Assembly: GCA_016795565.1 (NCBI GenBank)
Contig: JAEUGW010000053.1
Span: 1-57,124 of the forward strand
Source of the DNA: Opitutaceae bacterium
GTDB taxonomy: Bacteria > Verrucomicrobiota > Verrucomicrobiia > Opitutales > Opitutaceae
Length of the DNA stretch: 57,124 nucleotides
Direction of reading: 5' to 3'
A program made the position numbers and the translations under genes. The notes below the pieces were generated by a model that was not told the DNA's origin, ran no database searches, and was given only the letters and a program-made list of their open reading frames with translations. This document shows positions 24,706 to 32,374 of the stretch, piece by piece. Numbering within the stretch: the stretch's first letter is position 1; each line of letters starts with the position of its first letter.

Positions 24706-25959
24706 ATGGCAGAAGAACTAGTTGGCAATTGTCTGATCGGCCAGTCCGGCGGCCCCACGGCCGTCATCAACGCCAGTGTCGCGGGCGTCGTCGCCGAGGC
24801 CCTGAACCACGCCTCCATTGAGGAGATCTATGGCTCGCTGAACGGCGTGCTCGGCCTCCTGGGTGAGGATTTTGTGGACCTGGCGGCGGAGTCGCAGCAG
24901 GCCATCCGCGGTCTCCGCTACACGCCCGGCGCGGCGCTCGGCACCTGCCGCTCCAAGCTGAAGCAAGCCGCCGAGTTCGAGCGCGTGCTGGAGGTGTTCA
25001 AGGCGCACAACATCCGCTACTATTTCCACATCGGCGACGGCGACTCCCAGGAGACCGCCAGCAAGATCGCCGAGCTCGCCCAGGCGCAGGGCTATGAGCT
25101 CCGCGTCATCGGCATCCCGAAGACGATCGAGAACGACCTGCCCGCCACCGACCACTGCCCCGGCTACGGCAGCGCGATCAAATACATCGGCACCACGGTC
25201 AAGGAGCTCGCGCTCGACGCCGACGCCCTGGGCCAGGGCGACCTCGTGACGCTCGTCGAGGTCATGGGCCGCAACTCCGGCTGGCTCGCCGCCGGCGCCT
25301 CGCTGGCCAAGCGCCGCGACCACCCGAACGATCCCCCGCACCTCGTCTATCTCCCCGAGGTCCCCTTCACCAATGAGAAGTTCCTCGATGATGTCCGCCG
25401 CGTCCTCAAGCGCGAGCGGCACGCCGTCGTCGTCGTGGGCGAGGGTCTCGTGGACAAGGACGGCAACTACGTGTCCGTCGAGAATGCGGACGCCGCCGGC
25501 CACACGCAGCTCGGCGGCGTCGGCGAGACCCTGAAGGATCTCGTCGAGTCGCAGATCGGCGCCAAGTGCCGCGTCGCCCGCCTCGGGATCACGCAGCGCG
25601 CCGCCGCACACCTCAGCTCCAAGACGGACGCCGACGAGGCGTTCCTCGTGGGCCAGGCCGCGGTCAAGGCCGCCATCGCCGGCGAGTCCGGCAAGCTCGT
25701 CACGCTCGTGCGCGGCGACGGCGACACCTACACCTGCGAGACCGGCCTCTCCGCCCTCGGCGACGTCATCGCCAACCCGAAGCGCCTGCCCAAGGAGTGG
25801 ATCAACGAGGACGGCGTCAGCCTGAACTTCCAGTTCTTCCGCTACGCCACCCCGCTCATCCAGGGCGAGGTCACGGTGCCCTACGACAACGGCCTGCCCG
25901 CTTACGCGAAGCTCGCCAAGGAGTCGGTGGACAAGACGCTCCCGGCCTACGAAGGCTGA
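24706..25959 (+). CDS. pfp: diphosphate-fructose-6-phosphate 1-phosphotransferase (PPi-dependent PFK)
   Basis: A 417-residue phosphofructokinase. GQSGGPTAVINAS is the N-terminal phosphate loop, GDGDSQETASKIAE the family's GGDDS region, IPKTIENDL the catalytic loop with the Lys typical of PPi users, and VEVMGRNSGWLAAG the substrate-binding motif. The Asp in GDGDS rather than a Gly is the accepted marker for pyrophosphate instead of ATP, so the enzyme probably runs glycolysis reversibly with PPi. A long AT-richer leader (24487-24705) precedes it and may carry its promoter; I see no clear boxes. A good terminator follows at 26012-26040. Confidence 0.93.
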   Translation: MAEELVGNCLIGQSGGPTAVINASVAGVVAEALNHASIEEIYGSLNGVLGLLGEDFVDLAAESQQAIRGLRYTPGAALGTCRSKLKQAAEFERVLEVFKAHNIRYYFHIGDGDSQETASKIAELAQAQGYELRVIGIPKTIENDLPATDHCPGYGSAIKYIGTTVKELALDADALGQGDLVTLVEVMGRNSGWLAAGASLAKRRDHPNDPPHLVYLPEVPFTNEKFLDDVRRVLKRERHAVVVVGEGLVDKDGNYVSVENADAAGHTQLGGVGETLKDLVESQIGAKCRVARLGITQRAAAHLSSKTDADEAFLVGQAAVKAAIAGESGKLVTLVRGDGDTYTCETGLSALGDVIANPKRLPKEWINEDGVSLNFQFFRYATPLIQGEVTVPYDNGLPAYAKLAKESVDKTLPAYEG

Positions 25960-25964
25960 GTGAC

Positions 25965-26000
25965 TTGTCATCGCGAGGCGCGGGAGCGCCGTGGCGATCC
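25965..26000. repeat. short copy of the TGTCATYGCGAGG repeat
   Basis: TTGTCATCGCGAGGCGCGGG and CGTGGCGATCC match parts of the repeats around the GIY-YIG gene. It lies directly after the PFK stop codon. Confidence 0.6.
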
Positions 26001-26011
26001 CGCACACTGCC

Positions 26012-26040
26012 AAAGCCGGTCCGCGCGGGCCGGCTTTTTT
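26012..26040 (+). terminator. rho-independent terminator of the PPi-PFK gene
   Basis: AAAGCCGGTCC (26012-26022) pairs with GGGCCGGCTTT (26027-26037) with one G-T pair and a GCGC loop, and runs into TTTTTT ending at 26040. It lies 52 bases after the PFK stop and 19 bases before the end of the convergent cyclase gene. Confidence 0.85.
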
Positions 26041-26058
26041 GTGGCCGCACGCGGCCGC

Positions 26059-28278
26059 TCACTTCTCCTTCATCACGAAGACCCCGTCCCAGTCGGCGGC
26101 CGGCGGCTGGGCGGCATAGCCCGCGATGATTTCCAGGTAGGCGAGGGAAGGGTTGAGCCGGACGCCCACAGTCCGGCCGGGAAGGTTGGGTTCGAGTGCG
26201 GCGCTGCGCGTGAATAGCGCACGCGCTCCCGCCCAGTCGCGGGCCGCGAAACGCGCCAGGCCCTGGCCGAACAACTCCAGGCAATCCCGCGTGTCGGTGG
26301 TCAGGTTTTCCTGCAGGCAGACGACCTCATGGATCGCCACCGGCTGGGCCCGGCCCTTGACCACGATCCGGCCCAGCGGGCGGAAGACCATGCGGTCGGC
26401 GGCGTGCCGCACGCAGTCCGCGCGGGTCGCCTCGCTGCACATCGTGTAGACGCCCCAGTGCTTCGCGCCGGACTCCAGCCGCGCCGCGAGGTTCACGTCG
26501 TCGCCCATCATCGTGTAGTTGAAACGCATGCGGCTGCCCATGTTGCCGACGACACAGCGGCCGGTGTTCAAGCCGATGCGCGCCTGCATCTCGCCCACGA
26601 CCGGCGGCCACTTCGCGCCCTCGGCCCGCCATTTGGCCCGCAGCGCGCCGAGCTTGAGCTGCACCCGCAGCGCCGCGCGGCAGGCCCGGCTGGTGTGGTC
26701 GGGGAAGGCGACCGGCGCGCCGAACATGACGACGATCGCATCGCCGGCGTATTGGTTCAGCGTGCCGCCCTCCTCCTGGATGATCTCGGTGCAGGCCGTG
26801 AAGTATTCGTTCATCAGCTCCACCAGCCGGGCGGGCGGCAGCTGTTCCGAGAAGCTGGAGAAACCCTGGATGTCGCTGAAATACGCCGTGATCTCCGTCT
26901 CCACGCCGCCAAGTTGCGGCGGCTGGCCGGCCTTGATCAGGCTCTCGACCACCTGGGGCGAGACATAGGTGCCGAACAGGCCCCGGATTTCCTGCGCGAC
27001 GCGCTGCTCCGCGCGGATGCGCCGGCCGATGACGATGAACTGCAGGCCGGCGAAACCCGCCACCGGGCCGATCACCGGCAGCCACCAACTGCCGCCGACC
27101 CACAGGCCGGTCGCCAGCGCCGCGTAACCCACCGCGCCGAGCACCAGGCTGCCGCACAAGGTGATGACCGACCGGTGGGCCAGCGCCACGATGCCGCCGT
27201 AGCCGAGCAGCACCGCCAGTCCCCACACCAACCAGGCCGGCACGCGCCGGGCGTAGTCGCCGGCCAGCAGGTTGTTCAGCAGGTTGGCGTGCACCAGCAC
27301 CAGCGGGCTGAAGGCGCCGCGCGGGGTCGGGCCGGCATCCGCCTTGCCGGTGACGGTCTGGCCGACAAACACGATTTTCCCCGCCAGGTCGGGCGGCCGG
27401 GGGCCGCCGGGCTTCTGCTCCACCCGGGAGTCATTGATCTTCACGAGCAGCTCCAGATAGGAATACGTCGGAAAATCGGTCCGCTCGCCCGGCTGGTCGT
27501 AACGGTAATTCAGCAGGAACCAGCCGCGCTCATCGATGGGAATCCGCCAGGTGCGGCCCGCGGCCGGGACATAGACGGCGTCGCCCAGCACGACGCGCAC
27601 CTCCGTGGCGGGCACGCCGAGATAGACCAGCAGGGTTTGCAGGGCGAGGGAGGGATAATGGTGTTCGCCGATCCGGATGAGCAGCGGAAGCTCGCGGATG
27701 ATGCCGTCGGGCCCGCGGGGCGCGTCCACGCCACCCCACCAACCGGCCGCGCGCAGCTCGGGGAACGGCAGCAGGCCATGGGCTGTGCCTTCCACGCGGC
27801 GGCGATCACCCGTGATGTTCTCCAGCGGCTGGGTGGGCTCGCTCGCGCCGGGTCGCGCCTCCGTGGCGGTGGGGCTGGTGGAGGCCCCGACCACGACCTT
27901 GGTGCCGGCCTGGATGGCGAGCCGGGTGTCCTGTGCCATGGCGCGGTCGCCCTCGCCGGGGCGGCTGGCGTCGAGGAGCACATCCCAGGTGACGACCGCC
28001 GCTTTTTCCAGGGCGAGCAGCTTGATCAACTGGCCGTGCCACGCGCGGTCCACCGGCCACGGCGCCATGTTGGTGTCGGTGCTGTCCTCAAACAGCGCGA
28101 TGGCGATGCGCGGATCGGGCGGAGCCTGGAAGATGGCGCGGTAGCGCGTGCGCCAGTCCAGCGTGCGCGCCTCGAGCAGTTGGACGGTCTCGGTGCGGCT
28201 CAGGGCCAGCGCCAGCCCGAAGCAGACCAAAGGCATCCACCAGGTCTCGCGAAGAGTTTTGCCCGGGGTCGGTGCCAT
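26059..28278 (-). CDS. CHASE2-domain class III nucleotide cyclase
   Basis: A membrane sensor cyclase of 739 residues (742 if the ATG at 28287 is used). A first membrane segment (WWMPLVCFGLALALS) is followed by the extracellular CHASE2 domain (RTLDWRTRYRAIFQ, APWPVDRAWHGQLI, up to GKIVFVGQTVTGKAD). Three membrane segments come next (LVWGLAVLLGYGGIVALA, LVLGAVGYAALATGLWV, WLPVIGPVAGFAGLQFIVI). The cyclase domain has AYFSDIQGFSSFSEQ (first metal Asp), LNQYAGDAIVVMFGAP (second Asp) and FNYTMMGDDVNLAARLES (Asn and Arg of the transition state). The substrate-selecting Lys of adenylate cyclases, usual before YIGDAI, is Gln here, so the product nucleotide is uncertain. It is divergent from a FecR-domain gene, a common partner. 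Confidence 0.9.
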   Translation of the reverse strand: MAPTPGKTLRETWWMPLVCFGLALALSRTETVQLLEARTLDWRTRYRAIFQAPPDPRIAIALFEDSTDTNMAPWPVDRAWHGQLIKLLALEKAAVVTWDVLLDASRPGEGDRAMAQDTRLAIQAGTKVVVGASTSPTATEARPGASEPTQPLENITGDRRRVEGTAHGLLPFPELRAAGWWGGVDAPRGPDGIIRELPLLIRIGEHHYPSLALQTLLVYLGVPATEVRVVLGDAVYVPAAGRTWRIPIDERGWFLLNYRYDQPGERTDFPTYSYLELLVKINDSRVEQKPGGPRPPDLAGKIVFVGQTVTGKADAGPTPRGAFSPLVLVHANLLNNLLAGDYARRVPAWLVWGLAVLLGYGGIVALAHRSVITLCGSLVLGAVGYAALATGLWVGGSWWLPVIGPVAGFAGLQFIVIGRRIRAEQRVAQEIRGLFGTYVSPQVVESLIKAGQPPQLGGVETEITAYFSDIQGFSSFSEQLPPARLVELMNEYFTACTEIIQEEGGTLNQYAGDAIVVMFGAPVAFPDHTSRACRAALRVQLKLGALRAKWRAEGAKWPPVVGEMQARIGLNTGRCVVGNMGSRMRFNYTMMGDDVNLAARLESGAKHWGVYTMCSEATRADCVRHAADRMVFRPLGRIVVKGRAQPVAIHEVVCLQENLTTDTRDCLELFGQGLARFAARDWAGARALFTRSAALEPNLPGRTVGVRLNPSLAYLEIIAGYAAQPPAADWDGVFVMKEK

Positions 28279-28401
28279 CGCCGGCATCCTGCCCGGCCCC
28301 GCGCAGGCGACCAAGATATTTCCGCGTAACCGGCCGGCCGCGGCCGGCGTCGGAACAGAACAGGCTAGACCTGCCACTGACGCCGGATATCCATCACCCC
28401 C

Positions 28402-29295
28402 ATGAGCACGCATCTCGCCCGACTGCGACTGACCCTGGCCCTTGCACTCGCCGGCTTGGTGGCCGGACTCCCGGCGGCGACCACCGCGAGCCCCGCCACG
28501 GTCGTGGCCGTGCAGGTTCGGGGCACGGTCGAGGTGCAGCACGGCCAATCCGCCGCGACGGAGGCCGTGACGGAAGGAGCCCAACTCGGAGCCGACGACA
28601 CCATCACCACCGCCGCCCAATCCGGCGTCATGCTCGTCCTGCCCAGCGGGACCGTGGTGACCCTGAAAGAAAAGACCCGGCTGAAAATAGCCACCGCCCT
28701 GCACTCACCCGTGGCGGCGGGAGCCCTCGCGGCCAACGCCGCCGAGCCCCGGGAATCAGGCAGCTCCCAGACCACCTTTGAGCTCGCCTACGGCGAAATG
28801 CTGACCCGCGTGCGCAAGCTGAACCCCACCTCGACCTTCACCGTGCAGACCCCGGTCAGCGTGGCGGCGGTGCGCGGCACGATCTTCGAGGTCGCCTATC
28901 AGCCTGACAACGTCGGCGAGGCCAGCTACCGCCTGAGCACCTCCAGCGGGCTGGTGCAGGTGACGCCCCACGGAGGGCAGATGGTTTCGGTGCCGGCCGA
29001 CGAACAGGTGGAGTTTACCGCCGAGCTGGGTCGGAAAGAAATCCGGATCAAGCACCTGAAGAAGGGCAAGCTCGACCGCAGGAAGCGCGAGCAGCTCGAG
29101 AAGGAGGCGCGGGACAACGAGCACACGGCCAGCGACCTCGTGCAGAAGGCGCAGGCCGCCCGGGCCAAGGCGCTGGACCGGGCGAAAGCCGACGATCCGC
29201 GCGGCCAGGTCAACGAGCGCGGCGGAAAACCCGCCACGCCGCCCAAGCCGCCCGTGCGGCCGAAGACCATCAAGCGGCCACCCCGCCACCCGTGA
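28402..29295 (+). CDS. FecR-domain protein
   Basis: A 297-residue exported protein. Residues 1-29 form a signal peptide (LARLRLTLALALAGLVAGLPAATTA). The FecR domain covers about 35-200: VQVRGTVEVQHGQS, GAQLGADDTITT, MLVLPSGTVVTLKEKTRLKI, TFTVQTPVSVAAVRGTIFEV and SSGLVQVTPHGGQMVSVPA. The C-terminal third is charged and helical (LKKGKLDRRKREQLEKEARD) and ends in a Pro/Lys-rich tail. Such stand-alone FecR proteins are not anti-sigma factors but often accompany CHASE2 cyclases, as here (divergent, 123 bases apart). It may form a periplasmic scaffold or signal to the cyclase; that is inference. Confidence 0.85.
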   Translation: MSTHLARLRLTLALALAGLVAGLPAATTASPATVVAVQVRGTVEVQHGQSAATEAVTEGAQLGADDTITTAAQSGVMLVLPSGTVVTLKEKTRLKIATALHSPVAAGALAANAAEPRESGSSQTTFELAYGEMLTRVRKLNPTSTFTVQTPVSVAAVRGTIFEVAYQPDNVGEASYRLSTSSGLVQVTPHGGQMVSVPADEQVEFTAELGRKEIRIKHLKKGKLDRRKREQLEKEARDNEHTASDLVQKAQAARAKALDRAKADDPRGQVNERGGKPATPPKPPVRPKTIKRPPRHP

Positions 29296-29336
29296 GGCGC
29301 GCCGACCGCGCGGCGATCGACGCGCGCGTCTGACGC

Positions 29337-30101
29337 CTAGAATCCGCGGCTCAGGCTGATGCCTCCGCCGTAATCCGGCGAATTGTCCGAGGTGCCGCGC
29401 ACCGCGTAGAGCTGCGCCTGCCACCGGTCGCCCAGCGACCGGCTGGCCGACAGCATGAAGTTGGCCGAACTGCTGCCGCTGGCGGAATTCTTCGCCGCCA
29501 AATCCACCAACACGCCGAGCGTGACCTTGTCCGAGCAGGCCCAGGCGAGGCCGGCCGTGCCGAAGACATGGGCGCGCAGGTCGGAGCCGGCCGGGTTGCC
29601 CAGCCAGCGATAGCCGACGGTGAAATACGGCGTGAGCGCGCCGGCGGTGTAGGAGCACTCCGCCTGCACGGTGAAGTCATCCTTGCCCGTGCCGAGGGAA
29701 CGCTCCGCCGAAGCCGTGCCGAACTTGACCTCCGCGCCGACGGCCCAGGACCAGCCGCGTTCCGCCGGGGCGGCCAACTGGTGGGTGAAGCCGAGAGTGA
29801 GGTCGCCGATGCCCTCATGGGTGGTGCTCGCCAGTGCCAAACGCCGGGTCCGCCGACCGATGCCCGGCACGACATCGCCCGGACCCTCGACGCGCACGCA
29901 GGACAGGCCCAGCTCCCAGGTCGTCTGATTCACCGCGTAGGAAACCGCGAGGGGCACGGTGATGATCTGCGTGGGGACCGGCAGGCCGTAGTCGCCGCGC
30001 GAGAAATCGAATCCGGTGCTCACGGTAACCTCCGCGTGTGTGGCCGCCGCAAGCAGAAGGACGCCTGAGCCGATCCCGATCATGCTGCGGAGGGTTCTCA
30101 T
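29337..30101 (-). CDS. outer-membrane beta-barrel protein (porin- or transporter-like)
   Basis: A 254-residue protein with a signal peptide (MRTLRSMIGIGSGVLLLAAATHA). The mature chain is made of alternating strands, e.g. EVTVSTGFDFSRGDYG, IGDLTLGFTHQLA, WSWAVGAEVKFG, TPYFTVGYRWLG and FMLSASRSLGDRWQAQLYAV, and ends in GGGISLSRGF with a C-terminal Phe as in BAM substrates. The pattern resembles the MetA-pathway/DUF3187-like transporter barrels. It is convergent with the FecR gene (41-base gap) and probably part of the cyclase/FecR group. Confidence 0.75.
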   Translation of the reverse strand: MRTLRSMIGIGSGVLLLAAATHAEVTVSTGFDFSRGDYGLPVPTQIITVPLAVSYAVNQTTWELGLSCVRVEGPGDVVPGIGRRTRRLALASTTHEGIGDLTLGFTHQLAAPAERGWSWAVGAEVKFGTASAERSLGTGKDDFTVQAECSYTAGALTPYFTVGYRWLGNPAGSDLRAHVFGTAGLAWACSDKVTLGVLVDLAAKNSASGSSSANFMLSASRSLGDRWQAQLYAVRGTSDNSPDYGGGISLSRGF

Positions 30102-30237
30102 GGTGCCATTGGGGCAAAATCATCCGCAGGCCGCAAGCCCGCGTGGTCGCCTGACGATAGGGCGCGGAACCGGATGGGCCGCGACTACTTGTCACTTGTC
30201 ACTGGTCGCTTTCTCGCGACAAAGTGCCGCAAAGAAG

Positions 30238-30313
<76 letters not shown>

Positions 30314-30337
30314 TCTTTGACGCGTCCCCCCCCTTTC

Positions 30338-32374
30338 ATGTCCCACCAGGAACTCGCCAATTTCATCTGGCAGATCGCCGACCTCCTCCGCGGCCCCTAC
30401 CGCCCTCCGCAATACGAGCGGGTGATGCTCCCCCTCACCGTCCTGCGCCGCTTCGACTGCGTCCTCGCCCCGACCAAGGCCAAAGTCCTCGCCGAGCATA
30501 AGCGCCGCCAGGGCGGCAAACTGGCCGACGAGGCCCTCGACAAGCTCCTCAACCGCGCCGCCGGCCAGCGCTTCCACAACCACTCGCCCCTCGATTTCGC
30601 GAAGCTCAAGGGCGACCCCGACCACATCGACAAGCACCTCACCGGCTACATCAACGGTTTCTCCGCCAACGTCCGCCGCATCTTCGACCATTTCGAGTTC
30701 ACCACCGAGATCGAGAAGCTGCGCGAGGCCAACCTCCTCTTCAAGGTCGTCGCCAAGTTCGGCGAGGTGGACCTCCACCCCGGCCGGATCGACAACATCC
30801 GGATGGGCCTCCTCTTCGAGGACCTCATCCGCCGCTTCAACGAGGCGGCCAACGAGACCGCCGGCGACCACTTCACCCCGCGCGAGGTCATCCAGCTCAT
30901 GGTGAACCTCCTCTTCATCCACGACGACGCCCTCCTCGCCACGCCCGGCACCGTCCGCAAGCTCCTCGACCCCGCCTGCGGCACCGGCGGCATGCTCGCC
31001 GAGGCCCAGGCCTACCTGCGCGAGCACCACGCCGAGGCCCGGCTCTGGGTTTACGGGCAGGACTACAACAAGCGCTCCTACGCCGTCGCCGCCTCCGACC
31101 TCCTCATCAAGGACCACGAGAACAGCCGCGTCGAATACGGCGACTCCCTCCTTGCCGACCAATACCCCGCCGAGAAATTCGACTACCTGCTCGCCAACCC
31201 GCCCTTCGGCGTGGACTGGAAGAAGCAGCAGGCCGACATCGTGCGCGAGCACGAGCAGCTCGGCTTCGGCGGCCGCTTCGGCGCCGGCCTGCCGCGCGTC
31301 AACGACGGCTCGCTCCTCTTCCTCCAGCACATGCTCGGCAAGTTCGAGCCCGTGCTGCCCGAAAAGCACAAGCACGGCTCCCGCCTCGCCATCGTCTTCA
31401 ACGGCTCGCCCCTCTTCACCGGCGGCGCCGGCTCGGGCGAGAGCGACATCCGCAAGTGGATCATCGAGCGCGACTGGCTCGAGGCCATCGTCGCCCTGCC
31501 CGAGCAGATGTTCTACAACACCGGCATCGGCACCTACCTCTGGATCGTGTCGAACCGGAAGGAGAAAAAGCGCCGCGGCCGGATCCAGCTCATCGACGCC
31601 CGCGAGCGCTGGCAGCCCATGCGCCGCAGCCTCGGCGACAAGCGCCGGTTCATGGCCGAAACCGACATCGCCGCCACCGTCCGCGAGTTCGGCGACGCCC
31701 GCACCACGGCCACCTCGAAGATTTTCGCCAACGCCGACTTCGGCTACACCCGCGTGACCGTCGAGCGTCCGCTGCGGCTCAAGTTCCAGATCACGGACGA
31801 AGCCCTCGCCGCTTTTGTCGGGACGCATCCCGCACTCACCGACGACATGGCGGCCCTCGTGCGGCGACTCGGGCGCAAGCCGCGTCTCGGCTGGAACGAA
31901 GTCTGGAGTGACGCCGCAGAGCTGCTCCGCGAACGGAAATCCAAATGGAAGCCCGCCGAGCAGAAACGCTTTCGCGATGCCTTCACCACCCGCGACCCCG
32001 CCGCCGAGCCAGTGGTCGCCGAGACCTGGATCGCCGATCTGGCTCCCGATTTCGACTTTGCCGTCGCCCGGCGCGAGGGCGACTTCTACGACGAGAAGGA
32101 AGCCCAGTTTCTCCGCTACGAGCCCGACGCGGAGCTGCGCGATTTTGAGAACGTGCCGCTGACGGAGGACGTGGACGCCTATTTCGACCGCGAGGTCGTG
32201 CCGCACGTGCCCGACGCGTGGATGGACCGCGCGAAGGACAAAGTGGGCTACGAGATCAACTTCAACCGCCACTTCTACCGCTACACCCCGCCCCGCGACC
32301 TCGCCGCCATCGACGCCGACGTCAAAAAGGCCGAGGAAGAAATCCTCCGGCTGCTCCGGGAGGTGACCAAATGA
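30338..32374 (+). CDS. hsdM: type I restriction-modification methyltransferase subunit M
   Basis: A 678-residue N6-adenine methyltransferase subunit. The N-terminal helical HsdM_N domain (ELANFIWQIADLLRG, MLPLTVLRRFDCVL) is followed by the methylase core with GDHFTPREVIQLMV, motif I LLDPACGTGGML, and the catalytic NPPF (LLANPPFGVDW). KWIIERDWLEAIVALPEQMFYNTGIGTYLWI is the usual late core, quoted here in part. The C-terminal 180 residues include DFENVPLTEDVDAYF and the helical tail RDLAAIDADVKKAE that contacts HsdS in this class. It works with HsdS to methylate one specific site. The gene starts 25 bases after the tRNA. Its last 109 bases are copied at 34292-34400. Confidence 0.93.
   Translation: MSHQELANFIWQIADLLRGPYRPPQYERVMLPLTVLRRFDCVLAPTKAKVLAEHKRRQGGKLADEALDKLLNRAAGQRFHNHSPLDFAKLKGDPDHIDKHLTGYINGFSANVRRIFDHFEFTTEIEKLREANLLFKVVAKFGEVDLHPGRIDNIRMGLLFEDLIRRFNEAANETAGDHFTPREVIQLMVNLLFIHDDALLATPGTVRKLLDPACGTGGMLAEAQAYLREHHAEARLWVYGQDYNKRSYAVAASDLLIKDHENSRVEYGDSLLADQYPAEKFDYLLANPPFGVDWKKQQADIVREHEQLGFGGRFGAGLPRVNDGSLLFLQHMLGKFEPVLPEKHKHGSRLAIVFNGSPLFTGGAGSGESDIRKWIIERDWLEAIVALPEQMFYNTGIGTYLWIVSNRKEKKRRGRIQLIDARERWQPMRRSLGDKRRFMAETDIAATVREFGDARTTATSKIFANADFGYTRVTVERPLRLKFQITDEALAAFVGTHPALTDDMAALVRRLGRKPRLGWNEVWSDAAELLRERKSKWKPAEQKRFRDAFTTRDPAAEPVVAETWIADLAPDFDFAVARREGDFYDEKEAQFLRYEPDAELRDFENVPLTEDVDAYFDREVVPHVPDAWMDRAKDKVGYEINFNRHFYRYTPPRDLAAIDADVKKAEEEILRLLREVTK
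32266..32374 (+). repeat. direct repeat, copy 1 (end of hsdM)
   Basis: 109 bases from CCGCCACTTCTACCG to the hsdM stop, matching 34292-34400 at 104 positions without gaps. The two copies flank the AlbA_2 gene. Confidence 0.95.
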
